A DNA stretch of 64,000 nt from Malania oleifera. Taxonomy: Eukaryota; Streptophyta; Magnoliopsida; Santalales; Ximeniaceae. The notes beneath the pieces are model-generated. The model was not told the origin of the DNA and did not search any database. It saw only the letters and a program-made list of their open reading frames with translations. The stretch spans positions 72,385,348 to 72,449,347 of the forward strand of contig NC_080427.1 of NCBI RefSeq assembly GCF_029873635.1, in the 5' to 3' direction. Numbering within the stretch: the stretch's first letter is position 1; the number at the start of each line of letters is the position of its first letter. The position numbers and the translations under genes were made by a program. Below, in pieces: positions 35,648 through 47,084 of the stretch.

Positions 35648-37590
35648 TGTAACAACTCGAAAATTTTAAAATATCACTATATCTATATATCTAGGCCTCA
35701 AATACCAAACTGTGGCGGAGCAAACCCAGTGGGGCCGGAGTGCGATTCTTCATACATAGTCTCTGATACCATAAATATACCAACCTGTACCCAAACTGGG
35801 GTACCGAGACACCTGTCCATAACTCGCATTAAATAACATAGTGAAAGCATAAATATATAAATCCTAAATACAATACCAGAGTTCTAATGTCACCATAATT
35901 ACATACATATATCCCCAAAATCTATAATACATCCTGAGATGCACAAAGTATATCTATATACATAACTATGTGTCACAAGTACTTACCCTGAACTACACTA
36001 TCTAGTCTTGCCTTGGAGCTCTCTAGGCTTAGTTCCTTGGATTTCTTGAAATGTTAGAATTATAGGAGTGAGACAGTTCTCAGTAAGACTGAATAGATTA
36101 TTATCAGCGTGTGGCAAAATGAGTTTTAGTGTAGCATAAACATATCCTTTAAATAATTAACTTTAACTAGTAAATCATGTAAATTTGTACTCACGCACAC
36201 ACACACAGATATATATATATATATATATATATTTTAAAATGCATACTTTTTCAACATAAACATACTTTGTCGTAATAAATTTCTCTATATGCATAAATCA
36301 TCATATATTTATATTTATACATAAAAAAAATTTTCCCTGAATAGACAAACATATAATATCATGTAATAACTCCACACGACCGAGTTATGCGGTCTGAAGG
36401 CTGGACTTAGTACTAGCTGGCCTACCAGACTAAGTCAAACATAATGCATCTGTAAGTACGATTGGCCTACCCAAGTTAGTTTGGACTCCAGGAGGGTGCT
36501 CTACTCTTCTCTGACCCAATCAAATATCCATTCACCAACACTTCTTGAATAGTGTGGTTGCACTAACTATCATAATAGCTATGGTACCAAGCTTTCTGAA
36601 CATATCTAGTCCATCAAGGTTCTTATACCTTGTACTACTTATTATAGAATAATCCTATAATATAATCTTATTTTCATAATTCTGTATAAAACCTATCATA
36701 TTCATAATTCCATAAAAATCCTGTCATAATCATAAATTGGTATAAAATCGTCATATCATAAATATGTATAATTCCTGTAGTATCATAATTTTGTATGAAT
36801 CTTGTCATATCATGAATCTATCTTAATCATGTCTTATCATAAATCTGTATAAAATCATACTTTGTTGTGTATCATCATAAAGTATTCTAAGCTTATTTAT
36901 GCAATAAAAATAATCATACTCATGCCACACAATTTGAGTGATAATTTATGATATAATAACTACCTAGGAAAAATATATTTTGCTGAGAAATAAACATATA
37001 ATCATATTCTAGAATTTACTAAACTCAAAATACCTGGTTTTTCCTAAATATATGTATATATAATATACCAAATTATCATTTTCCTATGCCTGATTATTCA
37101 AAAATAATAATAATGTATAACAATCCTATAATCATAGACTTCATTTTAATCGATTGAATTTCCAAAAATATCTGACATAATCTATTCCCCTTACCTTATC
37201 CCTGGAGTGGTGTCTACGATCCCCAAACGACGAATCCACCCCGGTTAAACTACTTTGGATTGAAGTTAGGATCCTAAAATGGTGTTTATCCTTCAATTTG
37301 GCTGAACTATGGAAAGAAATTGAAGAGAGAGAGAGAGAAAGAGAGAGAAATTTTTTCAAAGAAAATGAACTAGGGTCCTATTTATAGGTTGCTGGCCCAG
37401 ACGAAACTATTGACTATTTCCCTGAAACCGTCGACGGTTTGGTCTTTAACCAAACTGTTTTTCACCATTTACCTTTACGAGCCCTCGGTAACTCAAAACC
37501 GTCGACGATTTTTCCTGAGCTCCACCAAACCAAATTCCCTCTTTTTATTGTTAGTGTTGTTGTTGTTGTTGTTATTACTATTATTATTTT

Positions 37591-37628
<38 letters not shown>

Positions 37629-37639
37629 GGGTCTCTACA
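35648..37639 (-). repeat. 5' LTR of element E
   Basis: On the minus strand it starts TGTAGAGACCC and ends GTTGTTACA, 1992 bp. Reading leftwards: (GTT)n on the plus strand (37551-37629), ACCGTCGACGGTTT palindromes (37405-37515), TATAAATAGG (37386-37377), a GA/CT tract (37326-37348), donor GATAAG-GTAAGGGG near 37190, hairpin TGAGAACTGTCTCA (36082-36069), acceptor TTCAAG ending at 36045, donor GTAAGTACTT at 35986. A CA/TA microsatellite lies at about 36193-36232. Confidence 0.9.
37551..37629. repeat. (GTT)n microsatellite in the E 5' LTR
   Basis: GTT triplets with a short ATT interruption at about 37572-37589. The partner LTR has pure ATT at the same place. Confidence 0.92.
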
Positions 37640-37977
37640 TGAAGATTTTGGGTACAACCAAGAAGAGTCTTGGTTTGGAGATTTGCAAGGACAGAGTTGC
37701 AAGGAGATTTTGGTTATCGCAGGGTGGCTTTGTGGATAAAATTGTAGGGAGATTGTAGTTGTCTTGAGGTAGTTTTGTGTATAATTAATGTAAATTATCC
37801 ACTGCTAGGTACCCAAGGATGGTAGGTGATGTTCGGGATGTGTCAAAGGTCCCCTATACTAGTGTAGTGGTGTGTTTTGGTAGGCAACAGAGTGATCCAT
37901 CAATTGTGAGATTTGTGAATGCAGACTATGCAGGGGGCTTTGATGACAGAAGGTTTACAACAGGATATGTGTTTACT
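37640..37977 (+). pseudogene. Element X, piece 3: copia RT and RNase H start
   Basis: Directly after the E LTR the plus strand reads M-K-I-L-G-T-T-K-K-S-L-G, L-E-I-C, and W-L-S-Q-G-G-F-V, a copia RT segment. After an internal deletion it continues at 37819 with V-P-Y-T-S-V-V and R-F-V-N-A-D-Y-A-G, the RNase H start, ending G-Y-V-F-T exactly where element A begins. It carries stops and a deletion between the two motifs. Confidence 0.82.
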
Positions 37978-40049
37978 TGTAGTGACCCAAAGAATTATAG
38001 TATTTAAATAATAAAAGATGGAGAAAAGGAAATTATAAAGGGAGTCACAGCAGGTCTTTGTCAACGGACATGAAAAGTTCGTCGATGAAGTGGCTTATTG
38101 GGATCGTTGACGGGGAAACGTGTCTCGTCAATGAGAAGATACCGAGCAACTATATTTAGTTTTGAATTTCGTCGACAAGGAATTGGTGTTCGTCGACGAA
38201 CTTCCTTCATTGCCTCGTCGATGAAGTGATGTGTCTCATTAACGAAGGCCAGTGTATATATAGCACTAAATCCGAATTTCAGCTCAAATTCTTCATGCAA
38301 ACAGGTTTTCCCTCTCTCCTCTTCGGTTTTTCCTCCTTCTCTCTAAGATTATGGGCCGGATTCTCACTGGTTCGACGATCTAAGGCCACCACGACACTCC
38401 TGGGAAAGTTCTCTTCAAATCTACTGAAGTGGATCGTTAGTGTGGCTATCTTGAATTTCATCCTAAATTCAGGGCAACACTTTTTATTTAGTTTATAGTT
38501 TTCCTATAGTTGTAGAAAATGTAGTACTCGAAAAAATACTAAAGTTTTGTTCAGGGGGATATTGTCTTCTAGGGGTTGAACAGGAACCCTGTGGGTGTAA
38601 GACTAGACGATGTAGGGGGCTTTTCAGAAATTAGGTAAGGGGATAAACTAAGTCAAGAACTTATGGAAATGCATTTACTATTTTACAACATTTAATTTCA
38701 TATAAATATGTATATTATAGAATTGTGTTAGGAATAATGTTGTTGATTGGAAAATACGATTAATACTTAAATTGTGTTGCATAAGTAAAATTTTACCATG
38801 GAAAATTATGATGATAGAATATTATGGTTTTACTGCTTCCAAGAAAATGTTAAAAAGATACAGAATTTTTATATGATATATCAGCGTACGGGCCGAGGGT
38901 TTTACATGATATACCGTCATACGGACTGAAGATTTTATATGATATGTCGGCATACGGGCTAAGGTTTTTTATGAAATAATGGCGTACGGGCCAAAGGTTT
39001 TATGATATGCAATACCGGCGTACAGGCTGTGATTTATAAAATGCAAAATGTCGGCGTAAAGGCCGAAAATTTTTATGATATGTTATGCAACATTACATGA
39101 AGATATTAACTTGACAATTATTATTATGAAATAGCAATATATCATTATTTGAAAATATGTTATATGCTATCAGAACCTGGTTGGCTTGGTTTAGGCTATC
39201 ACGAAGCATGATACCATAGCTGTATGATCACGATCATGATTATGTTAGTGCTACCACTTGCCGTACGAGGCAGTGGGAGATTGGCAGTCGATTTGGTTTA
39301 TAGTAGAGCAAGAGTCCCTCTAGTGTACGGACCAGGAGGGGCTGACCCATTGTACTTATAGACTTTTGTTTTGACTCAGCAGTGGTTGGCCAGCCATTAT
39401 CGGGTCCCGCCTTTGAGCTGCACAACCCAGTCATATGGGGGTAAGACATGACACCAGCCAGCTAACCATCTAGGATGTTTTCTATGTACAGTTATATGAG
39501 ATGATTTATGTATATGGAATTCAGTATGTTATATCATGTTATGATTATATATGCTTTCCCATATATGATACAGACAGTTTTATTAAGTATGTTTATGTAC
39601 TGTTATATGCATAACATGAAAATACTCATGTTGCCACACACGAATATTAGCTTATTTCCATTACTGAGAGGTGTCTCACCCCAAATTATATAAACATTTC
39701 AGGAGCCCCAGATAAGAAAACGGATAAAGCTCCACAGCGCTAGAGTTCGATAGTCCTACCCTATCTAAAGGGTAAGTCATTTTGCTAGGGTCATACGGAT
39801 TTTTGGGTGACGACCCTAGGACTTATTTTTGGTTATTTTGGGTTATGTATGACGGGTGTAGTAAACTATGGTATTGTGTTAAATGGAAATTTGTTATGTG
39901 TATGTTATTACGTTTCCTGCTGCCTAGGTATTGGTATTGTATTTCAGGTTTACCCCTAGGTCTAGGTGGATTATGATTTGACAGAACTTTTACATGGATA
40001 CTATTATTATGGAAATAAAAATTTATGGAAAAATAAGCAGGTCGTTACA
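37978..40049 (+). repeat. 5' LTR of element A
   Basis: TGTAGTGACCC to GTCGTTACA. Order: GTCGAC array (about 38056-38247), TATATATA (38255-38262), donor position near 38472 mutated from GTAAGG to GCAACA, acceptor TTTTGTTCAG ending 38554, donor GTAAGGGG at 38635, six-unit tandem repeat (38878-39077), hairpin 39665-39678, acceptor ending 39702, donor GTAAGTCA at 39772 (mini-exon of 69 nt). Confidence 0.93.
38878..39077 (+). repeat. Six imperfect GGCGTACGGGCCGA tandem units
   Basis: Units of about 28-40 bp, each built on C-GGCGTACGGGCC-GA followed by a TTTTATATGATAT tail, repeated six times with decay. The same array is present in the 3' LTR at about 57928-58127. Confidence 0.85.
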
Positions 40050-40052
40050 GTT

Positions 40053-40065
40053 TGGTATCAGAGCC
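40053..40065 (+). other. Primer-binding site of A
   Basis: TGGTATCAGAGCC, three bases after the LTR end. Exact initiator Met tRNA site. Confidence 0.95.
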
Positions 40066-40353
40066 TAGGTTGTTAGGTTCTGTAGACTTTAGAGTGCAGC
40101 AGAAATGATACCAAAGTATAGGAAAATGATTTAAGGTTTTGTTCTACAGTCTAAAGGCAGCACTTCTGTGGTGGTTTCTGTGTTTTTCCTGGGGTGACAA
40201 TTTCAGGAAAATCATAGCAAACTATTGTCGGGTTGTGTTCTTGGAATGTAGGACTGGATTTAGAAATAAGATAAGGATGTTAAGATAGGGGATTACGTTG
40301 GGTGAGTAAATTATAAGGATGGGGTCTCTAGAGCATGTTTATTGTTTTTTAGG

Positions 40354-41440
40354 ATGGACCCAAGAGGAGTTAGTGCCCATGCGAGCGGTAGTGATGGAGC
40401 AGGGCCCTCGAGTGCAAGCGGGACTGATTCTGAGGTGGTACTATACAGGGTGGCTTAGAAGGTTATAGTTGAGAACACTAGGAACTCCACAGAGCAGGGA
40501 GGTCCATCTATAGGCCATGGGTGCATGATAGAAAAGTTTACCAAGATGAATCCTCCATCATTTTCAGGAGAAGTTGATCCTGCAGCTGCAAAAAATTGGA
40601 TGTAGGAGATCAAGAAAGTCTTAGTCGTATTACAATGTACAGAGGAATAGAGGGTCCTCTTTGCCACCTTTAAATTAATAGGAGAGACAGAGAAGAGGTG
40701 GACTGCTGTGAGACTTCTAGAGTAGTAGAGGACAACGCCGATAGCTATGACATGGGACCAATTTAGAGAATTATTCTTTGACAGATATTTCCAACCACTG
40801 TCAGGGAAGTTAAAGTGGAAGAGTTCCTGAATCTGAAGCAGGGACGTCTGTCGGTCCAGCAGTATGCGGCGCGGTTTATAGAGCTTTCTCGCTTCGCTCC
40901 GTATATTATTCCTGATGAGGTAAAGAAAGCGAGACAGTTTGAAAGAGGATTGAGGCGAGGCATATACAAGCAATTGGTAGTGTTGAAGATAAAGGACTTT
41001 ACTGAGTTGCTCAATAGAGCAGCCTTGGCTAAGGTTAGTGAGCGTATGGACGCAGAGGAGCAAGGATAGAAGAAGAGATCTGCGTCTTCAGGTTTTTAGC
41101 ATGACCCTAGGCAAAGTCAGTGGAGGAGAGGAAATTATAGCAGATGATAGAGACTAGATACTGGAGGTCGTGAGGTTCAGGCGGTGCAGAATTTTCCTAT
41201 CTATCAGACTTGTGGGAGGAGACACTGGGGAGAGTGTCAGGTAGAGAAAGTTGTCTGCTATCGCTGCAGCATACAAGGACATCTAGTGTGATATTGCCCT
41301 ACACAACCATATATCGCTTCTACTCGCAGACTGTATCGGGGAGGCTATCAGGTGCCACATGGAGGCCAGCAAAGGAATATGGCTCCAGCTAGAGTTTTTA
41401 TTTTGATGCCAGGTGATGCTGAGACATCCTGCGATGTGGT
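40354..41440 (+). pseudogene. Element A gag
   Basis: The ATG at 40354 (M-D-P-R-G) follows TTATTGTTTTTTAG with one G between. The gag domain is visible as M-N-P-P-S-F-S-G, F-K-L-I-G-E-T, and, in another frame at 40815-41069, L-K-Q-G-R-L-S-V-Q-Q-Y-A-A-R-F. A CCHC knuckle (C-Y-R-C, G-H, C) at about 41261-41302 is broken by a stop before its last Cys. Stops and one frameshift near 40800 inactivate it. Confidence 0.82.
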
Positions 41441-42934
41441 GACAGGTATGGTTAGCATGCTTTCCTTTAAAGTTATTGTATTGTTTGATTCAAGAGCTAC
41501 ATATTCGTTTATGTCTATGGAGTACACTAGACTATGTGGGGTAGAAACACAGTTATTAGACATTGAATTGTTAGTAACTACACCGACTGGGTGAGTAGTG
41601 AGGTGTAGTAGGGTGCTCCGAGGCTGTCCAGCTGATATTCAGGGAAGAATTTTGTCTGCTGATTTGATAGTGTTTGACATGCACGGGTTTGATGTATATT
41701 CGGTATGGATTGGTTAGCATCTAACTTTGCCAATATAGATTTTCGTTCGAAAGAAGTAATATTCAGACCTCCGAGAAGACCAGAATTCAGGTTTATAGGG
41801 TCATGAGTGTAATCCCCACCTCAGTTAGTTTCAGCTATTCCAGCAAGGAGACTGCTCCTGAGTGGTTGTCAGGGATACGTGGCCTTTGTAAAGGAAATTT
41901 CAAGAAAGGAACTGAAGCTCACTAGTACGCCAGTAATAAAGGATTTTACAGATGTTTTTCCAGATGAGTTACCGGGCTTGCCACTTGATCGTGAGGTAGA
42001 TTTTCCTATTGATCTACTTCTAGGTACAACACCAATCTCTAAAGCACCCTACCAAATGGCGCCAGTAGAGTTGGCAGAATTAAAGAATCAGTTGTAAGAT
42101 TTGCTTGATAAGGGTTTTATACGGCCCAATGTATCTCCATGGGGAGCTTCAGTGTTTTTCGTGAAGAAGAAAGATGGGACCATGAGGATGTGTATAGATT
42201 ATAGGGAAATTAAAGAGGTGACAATCAAGAACACGTATCCTCTACCTTGTATAGTTGATTTATTTGAAAAGCTCCAGGGTACATGGGTGTATTCTAAGAT
42301 TGATCTTAGATAAGGTTATCATCAAGCAAAAGTAAGGGTAGAAGACATCTCAAAGACAGCTTTCAAGACCAGATATGGGCATTATGAATTGCTCGTTATG
42401 TCGTTTGGTCTGACGAATGCTCCTGCGATATTCATGGATTTAATGAATAAAATCTTCCACCAATATTTAGACCATTTTATTGTTGTTTTTATTGATGATG
42501 TACTGGTCTATTCGAGGAGTTATGAGGACCATGAGACACATTTGAGGCAGGTGTTACAGACACTCAGGGAAAAGAAATTGTATGCCAAGTTCAACAAATG
42601 TGAATTCTAGCTTGAGAAGGTTGTGTTTTTGGGACATGTCATCTTAGGGGATGAAATTTCTGTGGATCCTAGTAAAATTGATGTAGTAGTGAATTGGGTT
42701 AGACCGAGGAACATCTAGGAGATCAAGAGTTTCTTAGGGCCATCTGGGTATTATCGTCGTTTTGTTGAGAGATTCTCAGTGTTATCAGGGCCTTTGACAC
42801 GACTCACTAGGAAGAATACCAAATTTGAATAGGACGATAGCTGTGAACAGAGCTTTCAAGAATTGAAGCAAAGGCTTGTTACGGCACCAGTGCTGATCAT
42901 TCCATCAAGGGGTGAGGGTTATGTTATCTACTAT
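41441..42934 (+). pseudogene. Element A pol, part 1: protease and reverse transcriptase
   Basis: Protease reads L-F-D-S-R-A-T-Y-S-F, with Gly of D-S-G-A changed to Arg. RT spans about 41940-42870 with [13 protein letters not shown] and an intact active site F-I-D-D near 42487. Stops sit at a few Trp, Gln and Arg codons (for example 42097, 42311, 42608). RNase H begins before 42934 and is cut by element B after V-I-Y-Y. It resumes at 54885 in the same frame when one copy of the B target duplication is counted. Confidence 0.88.
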
Positions 42935-44946
42935 TGTAAGAACCCAAACTGTAGTATATGGATTTAATATTTGAAAGAAGGGTAAAGTGGTAATTTGGAC
43001 AAGCTTCGTTGACGAAACTAGAGTTTGTCGAAGAAGTTCTTTCTGTTCTCGGCGACGAAATTCAGTGTCTCGTCGATGAGGAGATCCTGAGGGATTTTGG
43101 GAAAAATCTGGAACCTCGGCTCATCAATGAGGCCATCGTCTCGTCAACAATGGTAATGACGAGGACGCCAATTCGTCGACAAATTCACCTGAGTCAAAGG
43201 GCTATAAATATCCAAAAGGGTTGCTTCCAAGCAAAGTTAGCTTGATTTTCTCTCCCTCTCTCTCTAGAACTCGAAGCTCTCTCTCACTTTATTGATTTCC
43301 TCGCCGTTCGTCACTGGATTCATAAATCAAACGTTACTGCGGGGATCAGGGAAGGATTCTCTGCGTTTCTAGCGGATTGGAATCTCGTTTCGAACAGTTT
43401 TGTGTTTCGCAAAAAAATCAAGGTAAGGCTCGGTTTTTCTTTTTGATTTGAAACATGTGTAGTAGTACGAATTGTAAGCAAGTATTGTATTGTGGTTTGT
43501 AGGTTTTGGAGTCTCGGCTCGTGGTTTTGGGGACCGTAGAGTTCGTAGTTGGAATTCGAGTTAAGGTAAGGGGATTCAGTTTATATCAGTTTATTTTCAA
43601 AATCAAGATCGATAAGCTGGTAGGCTACGATCGTATGTATGTTTTGGTAACTTATTTGGGGAAATCTATAGGGTAAAATACGGGATTTTTGGGTTACAGT
43701 TTTTGGGAAATTTTGGGGATTTCGGGTATCATCTATGCTTTGTTTGGAAAACTATCTATTTTGTTTAAACTGCATTATTGAGATGACTGTTATCCATATT
43801 TTTATAAAATTGTATACTTGAATTGGAAACGATATGATTTGCCGTAAGCCAAATAAGTGTGGTATGTATGGTTGTATATAATTGTTCCACATATTTTGTA
43901 AAACAGCTATGTGGCGGCTAATTACCGTACGCTGATATGTATAGGAGTCTGAGCTCCAAAATGATTCAAGGTTTTGTGAAATCGGTTAGTGGCGGCTAAT
44001 TACCGTACGCCAAAATAGCTATGTGGCGGCTAATTACCGTACCCTGCGCCATGTACTAGTGTGAAAACTATGGGTGTGAAATATCACTGCGTATCCCGAC
44101 TTGTCACTGAGGGGTGTGAGCTACACTGTATTGGCAATGTAATCACTATGAAGTCTCGGGTTTCATGGAGTAGTTGCGTATTGGCAATGTAATCACTATG
44201 AGGCTTCAGATTCATGGAGTAGTTGCGTACTAGTGTGAGCTACATCGTATTGGCAATGTAATCACTGTGAAGCTTTGGGTTTCATAGTGTAGTTGCATAA
44301 TAGTGTGACGACACTGACCGTATGTTTTGGGTATCGCATGTACTCGAATGAATTTGTGAAAATACTAGAAGTGTATGGAGCTATATGGAATTGTTTCGAA
44401 ATGTTTTCGAACTGTATCGTATTGTATAGTGTTATGTTTTGCGTAAAACAACACTGGTATACCACACACTGATATAACCTGCTTTCTTCCTTACTAAGAG
44501 GTGTCTCACCCCGAATGTAGGTACAATGTTTTTAGGTCCATCAAGTAGTCGTAATTAGCATCCTAGCAATTGGAAGCGAGGGTGTCGTTAGCTACTATTA
44601 GTGCTTGATTAGGTACGAGATTTTGTAACCAGGTTGTCGTGATGGTTTTTGTAGACACCTGGAGTATGTAAGGCATTTGTGGGATTGTGTACCTTAGTAT
44701 TGTATGGGTTTGTGTATCCTAGTTTTGTACGGATTCTGGTATGGTATGTTATATAGATAGATGAAGCATTTTCCGTTGTGTAACTGATGAGTATGGATGT
44801 ATATGTGTATGTGTATAGGGCATCCATGTACCTCACAAGGTCGAACCCTTTCATTGTATTGTATCATGTATGCTTGAGTTGATACAGAGACAAGTTAGGT
44901 TACTATAATCACACCTGGGACCCATCTGCGGGTTCAGGGCGTGACA
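42935..44946 (+). repeat. 5' LTR of element B
   Basis: TGTAAGAACCC to GGCGTGACA. Order: GTCGAC array (about 43003-43185), TATAAATA (43203-43210), CT tract (43247-43285), candidate intron 43423-43502 (80 nt), mini-exon 43503-43565 (63 nt), donor GTAAGGGG at 43566, three GTGGCGGCTAATTACCGTA units (43912-44050), three ATTGGCAATGTAATCACT units (44131-44265), hairpin 44495-44508 (one mismatch), acceptor ending 44535, mini-exon of 77 nt, donor GTACGAG at 44613. Confidence 0.94.
43423..43502 (+). other. Candidate 80-nt intron inside the B 5' LTR
   Basis: AAATCAAG-GTAAGG at the left and TGTGGTTTGTAG-G at the right. The 3' LTR has the same structure with the same length (53349-53428), and LTR H has an 80-nt counterpart (14661-14740) despite many substitutions. 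Splicing is predicted from the motifs only. Confidence 0.5.
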
Positions 44947-44949
44947 GCT

Positions 44950-44961
44950 TGGTATCAGAGC
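44950..44961 (+). other. Primer-binding site of B
   Basis: TGGTATCAGAGC three bases after the LTR. Initiator Met tRNA site, here followed by TA instead of C. Confidence 0.93.
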
Positions 44962-45239
44962 TAACCAGGTTGTTAGGTCTTGTTGACTTGGTTAGGTATA
45001 GTTGTGAGTAGTGTTGGTTGAGGGTAGTTCTATTGCTAGACCAGGATTTGTCGGCGGTATTCCATGTTCTTCCTGGGTTGACGATTCCGGTAAAGGCAGG
45101 GCAAACCATTGATGGATTCGTGTCGATGTGACATGGTAGGCTTAGACCTGTGAGAGTAATAGTTGACATGACTAGGTCTATGATTGTATTAACTGGGTAC
45201 GATATAGGAATTCTAACTGATTTCTATTCTGTTTTCAGA

Positions 45240-46280
45240 ATGGATCCCAAGGATAATAACTTGGAGAGTGGCTCTGAGGAGACGGCAAGCGATGAGTCTC
45301 CTTCTGTGTCTCGTGGTTTGGCGAGACAGGTGATCTGAGAAATTGGGCAAAGTGTTAGAAGACGCGAGAGCTCTCCTACTGATGCGAGGTGTACCATCGA
45401 GAGGTTCATATGCATGCACCCTCCGACATTTACAGGAGGACCCGATTCGATAGTGGCGGAGGACTGGGTCGAGAAGACCGAGAAGATTTTGGAAGTCCTC
45501 CACTGCACTGAGAAGCAGAAGGTCTTGTACGCTACCTTCCAGCTGACTGGGGAGGCAGGGTGTTGGTGGACGGCGATGAGTCTTCTTGAGAGGCAGAGAG
45601 CTGGTCAATCTGGTATGACGTGGGGCCACTTTAAAGAGGTATTTTTCGAGAGATACTTTTAGATCTCCACTCGGGATGCGAAGGCCGATGAATTTTTGGG
45701 CCTGACGCAGGGAACTTTGACGGTGTAGAGGTATGCCGCTAGATTTATCGAGTTATCTCGATTTGCGCCATACTTGATTTCGAATAAGCACGAGAAGGCT
45801 TGGAGGTTTGAGAGGGATCTGAGGAAAGACATTCGCCGTCTTGTGGGGATGCTGTAGATCCATAAGTTCTCTGTCTGGGTGGATAAAGCCACTATAGTTG
45901 AGATCGATCTTTGGGGAGATGAGGTGGTGCAGGATCAGGGAAAGAGGTTGGTATCTTCTAGTCCTCGACAAGGACAATGGAAGAAGAAGAAGAACTATAG
46001 TTCAGGTTATCAGTAGTCTACCGAGCGGCAGAGTTATTAAGGGGATCCATCCTCCGCACCATGCGCCAAGTGCCGTAAAAGGCACGATGGCGAATGTCAG
46101 CCGTTCTGGGGAAACTACTACAACTGTGGTAGGCTGGGCCACATGTCACGAAGTTGTCAGGCACCGAGGAGAGATACGCTTGTACAGAGTCAGAACCATG
46201 GAAGTAATCAGGTGCCTCGGGGGAACTATCAGGCAACCACGGCTCCAGCGAGGGTATATTCACTAACTCCAACAAATGCG
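45240..46280 (+). pseudogene. Element B gag
   Basis: The ATG at 45240 starts M-D-P-K-D and follows a textbook acceptor: CTAAC branch-site consensus, then TTTCTATTCTGTTTTCAG, then one A. The gag domain shows M-H-P-P-T-F-T-G-G, W-V-E-K-T-E-K-I-L, F-Q-L-T-G-E-A-G-C-W-W (45414-45662) and Y-F-x-I-S-T-R-D. A CCHC knuckle region (C-x2-C, then G-H-M-S-R-S-C) lies at 46070-46165, spread over two frames. Stops at 45338, 45660, 45726 and others inactivate it. Confidence 0.85.
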
Positions 46281-46892
46281 AAACACGTTGGGAACGTGGT
46301 GACAGGTACCATGTTATTGCTCTCGAATAGAGCTGTTATTTTATTTGATTCAGGGGCAACCCCATTCATTCATATCTGCTAGTTATGTAAGGTTGTGTGG
46401 GGTTGAAACCTAGGTGATGAATGAGATGTTGTCGTTGACTACACCGACTAGGAGTGTAACGATCTGTAGTAAGATGTTAGGGAACTGCCCAGTGGAAATC
46501 TAGGGGAGGCTACTACTAGCGAACCTTGTAGTATACGACCTGTATGGTTTTGACATCATACTGGGGATGGATTGGCTATTCTCTAGTTTTGCAGTGATTG
46601 ATTATCGTAGGAAGGTAGTAGTGTTCAAACCTCCTGGGAAGTAAGAGTACGAGTTCAAAGGATCGTGTGTACGTTCGATGCCACGGGTTCTATCAGCATT
46701 ACAGGCGAGGAGGCTACTCTTGGATGGGTGTCAGGGGTACCTAGCTTGTGTGAATGAACCACCGTAGGATGAGTTGAGACTCGAGGATATTCAGCTAGTC
46801 AACGAGTTTCCAGATGTGTTTCCTGATGATTTACTCGATTTACCTCCATATCATGAGGTGGAGTTTGCGATAGAGTTGCTACCTAGTAAGGT
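46281..46892 (+). pseudogene. Element B pol, part 1: protease and RT lead-in
   Basis: Protease reads I-L-F-D-S-G-A-T, intact at the catalytic D-S-G, followed by a frameshift. G-M-D-W-L (about 46565) and the V-F-K-P-P-G stretch are the usual protease-to-RT linker of these elements. The RT lead-in ends V-E-F-A-I-E-L-L-P where solo LTR C is inserted. The frame resumes at 49642 with A-P-I-S-K-A-P-Y-R-M-A. Confidence 0.82.
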
Positions 46893-47047
46893 TGCAATAA
46901 CCACAAAAAGGGCTATACAAGATTAGTGGGGTGATTCCCAAAAAAAAAAAAGTTAATTAATTAATCGGATTTTAAAAAAGAAAAAATTTAATTAAAATTT
47001 ATTTTTATTTTTTATTAATAAAATATATTATTAATATTAATTAAATA

Positions 47048-47084
<37 letters not shown>

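Larger units (their letters stand above)
27661..37639 (-). mobile_element. Element E: Ty3/gypsy chromovirus, minus strand, 3' LTR truncated
   Basis: Reading leftwards: 5' LTR (37639-35648), primer site, gag, protease, RT (split by solo LTR F), RNase H, integrase, chromodomain, polypurine tract, and the first 816 bp of a 3' LTR (28476-27661). The 3' LTR lacks about 1.2 kb of its distal part. E sits in the RT gene of X, which resumes directly at 37640. Order and motifs fit the Tekay/Del chromoviruses. Confidence 0.9.

Noticed and set aside
40455-41063. 202-codon minus-strand open frame
   Set aside because: It lies antisense to the gag gene of element A and has no family features; it is a shadow frame. 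The same holds for minus-strand frames at 45213-45629, 50245-50655 and 24031-24456.
11648-44961. tRNA-like TGGTATCAGAGC sequences
   Set aside because: Only the complement of the tRNA 3' end is present, right behind LTR ends; these are primer-binding sites, not tRNA genes.
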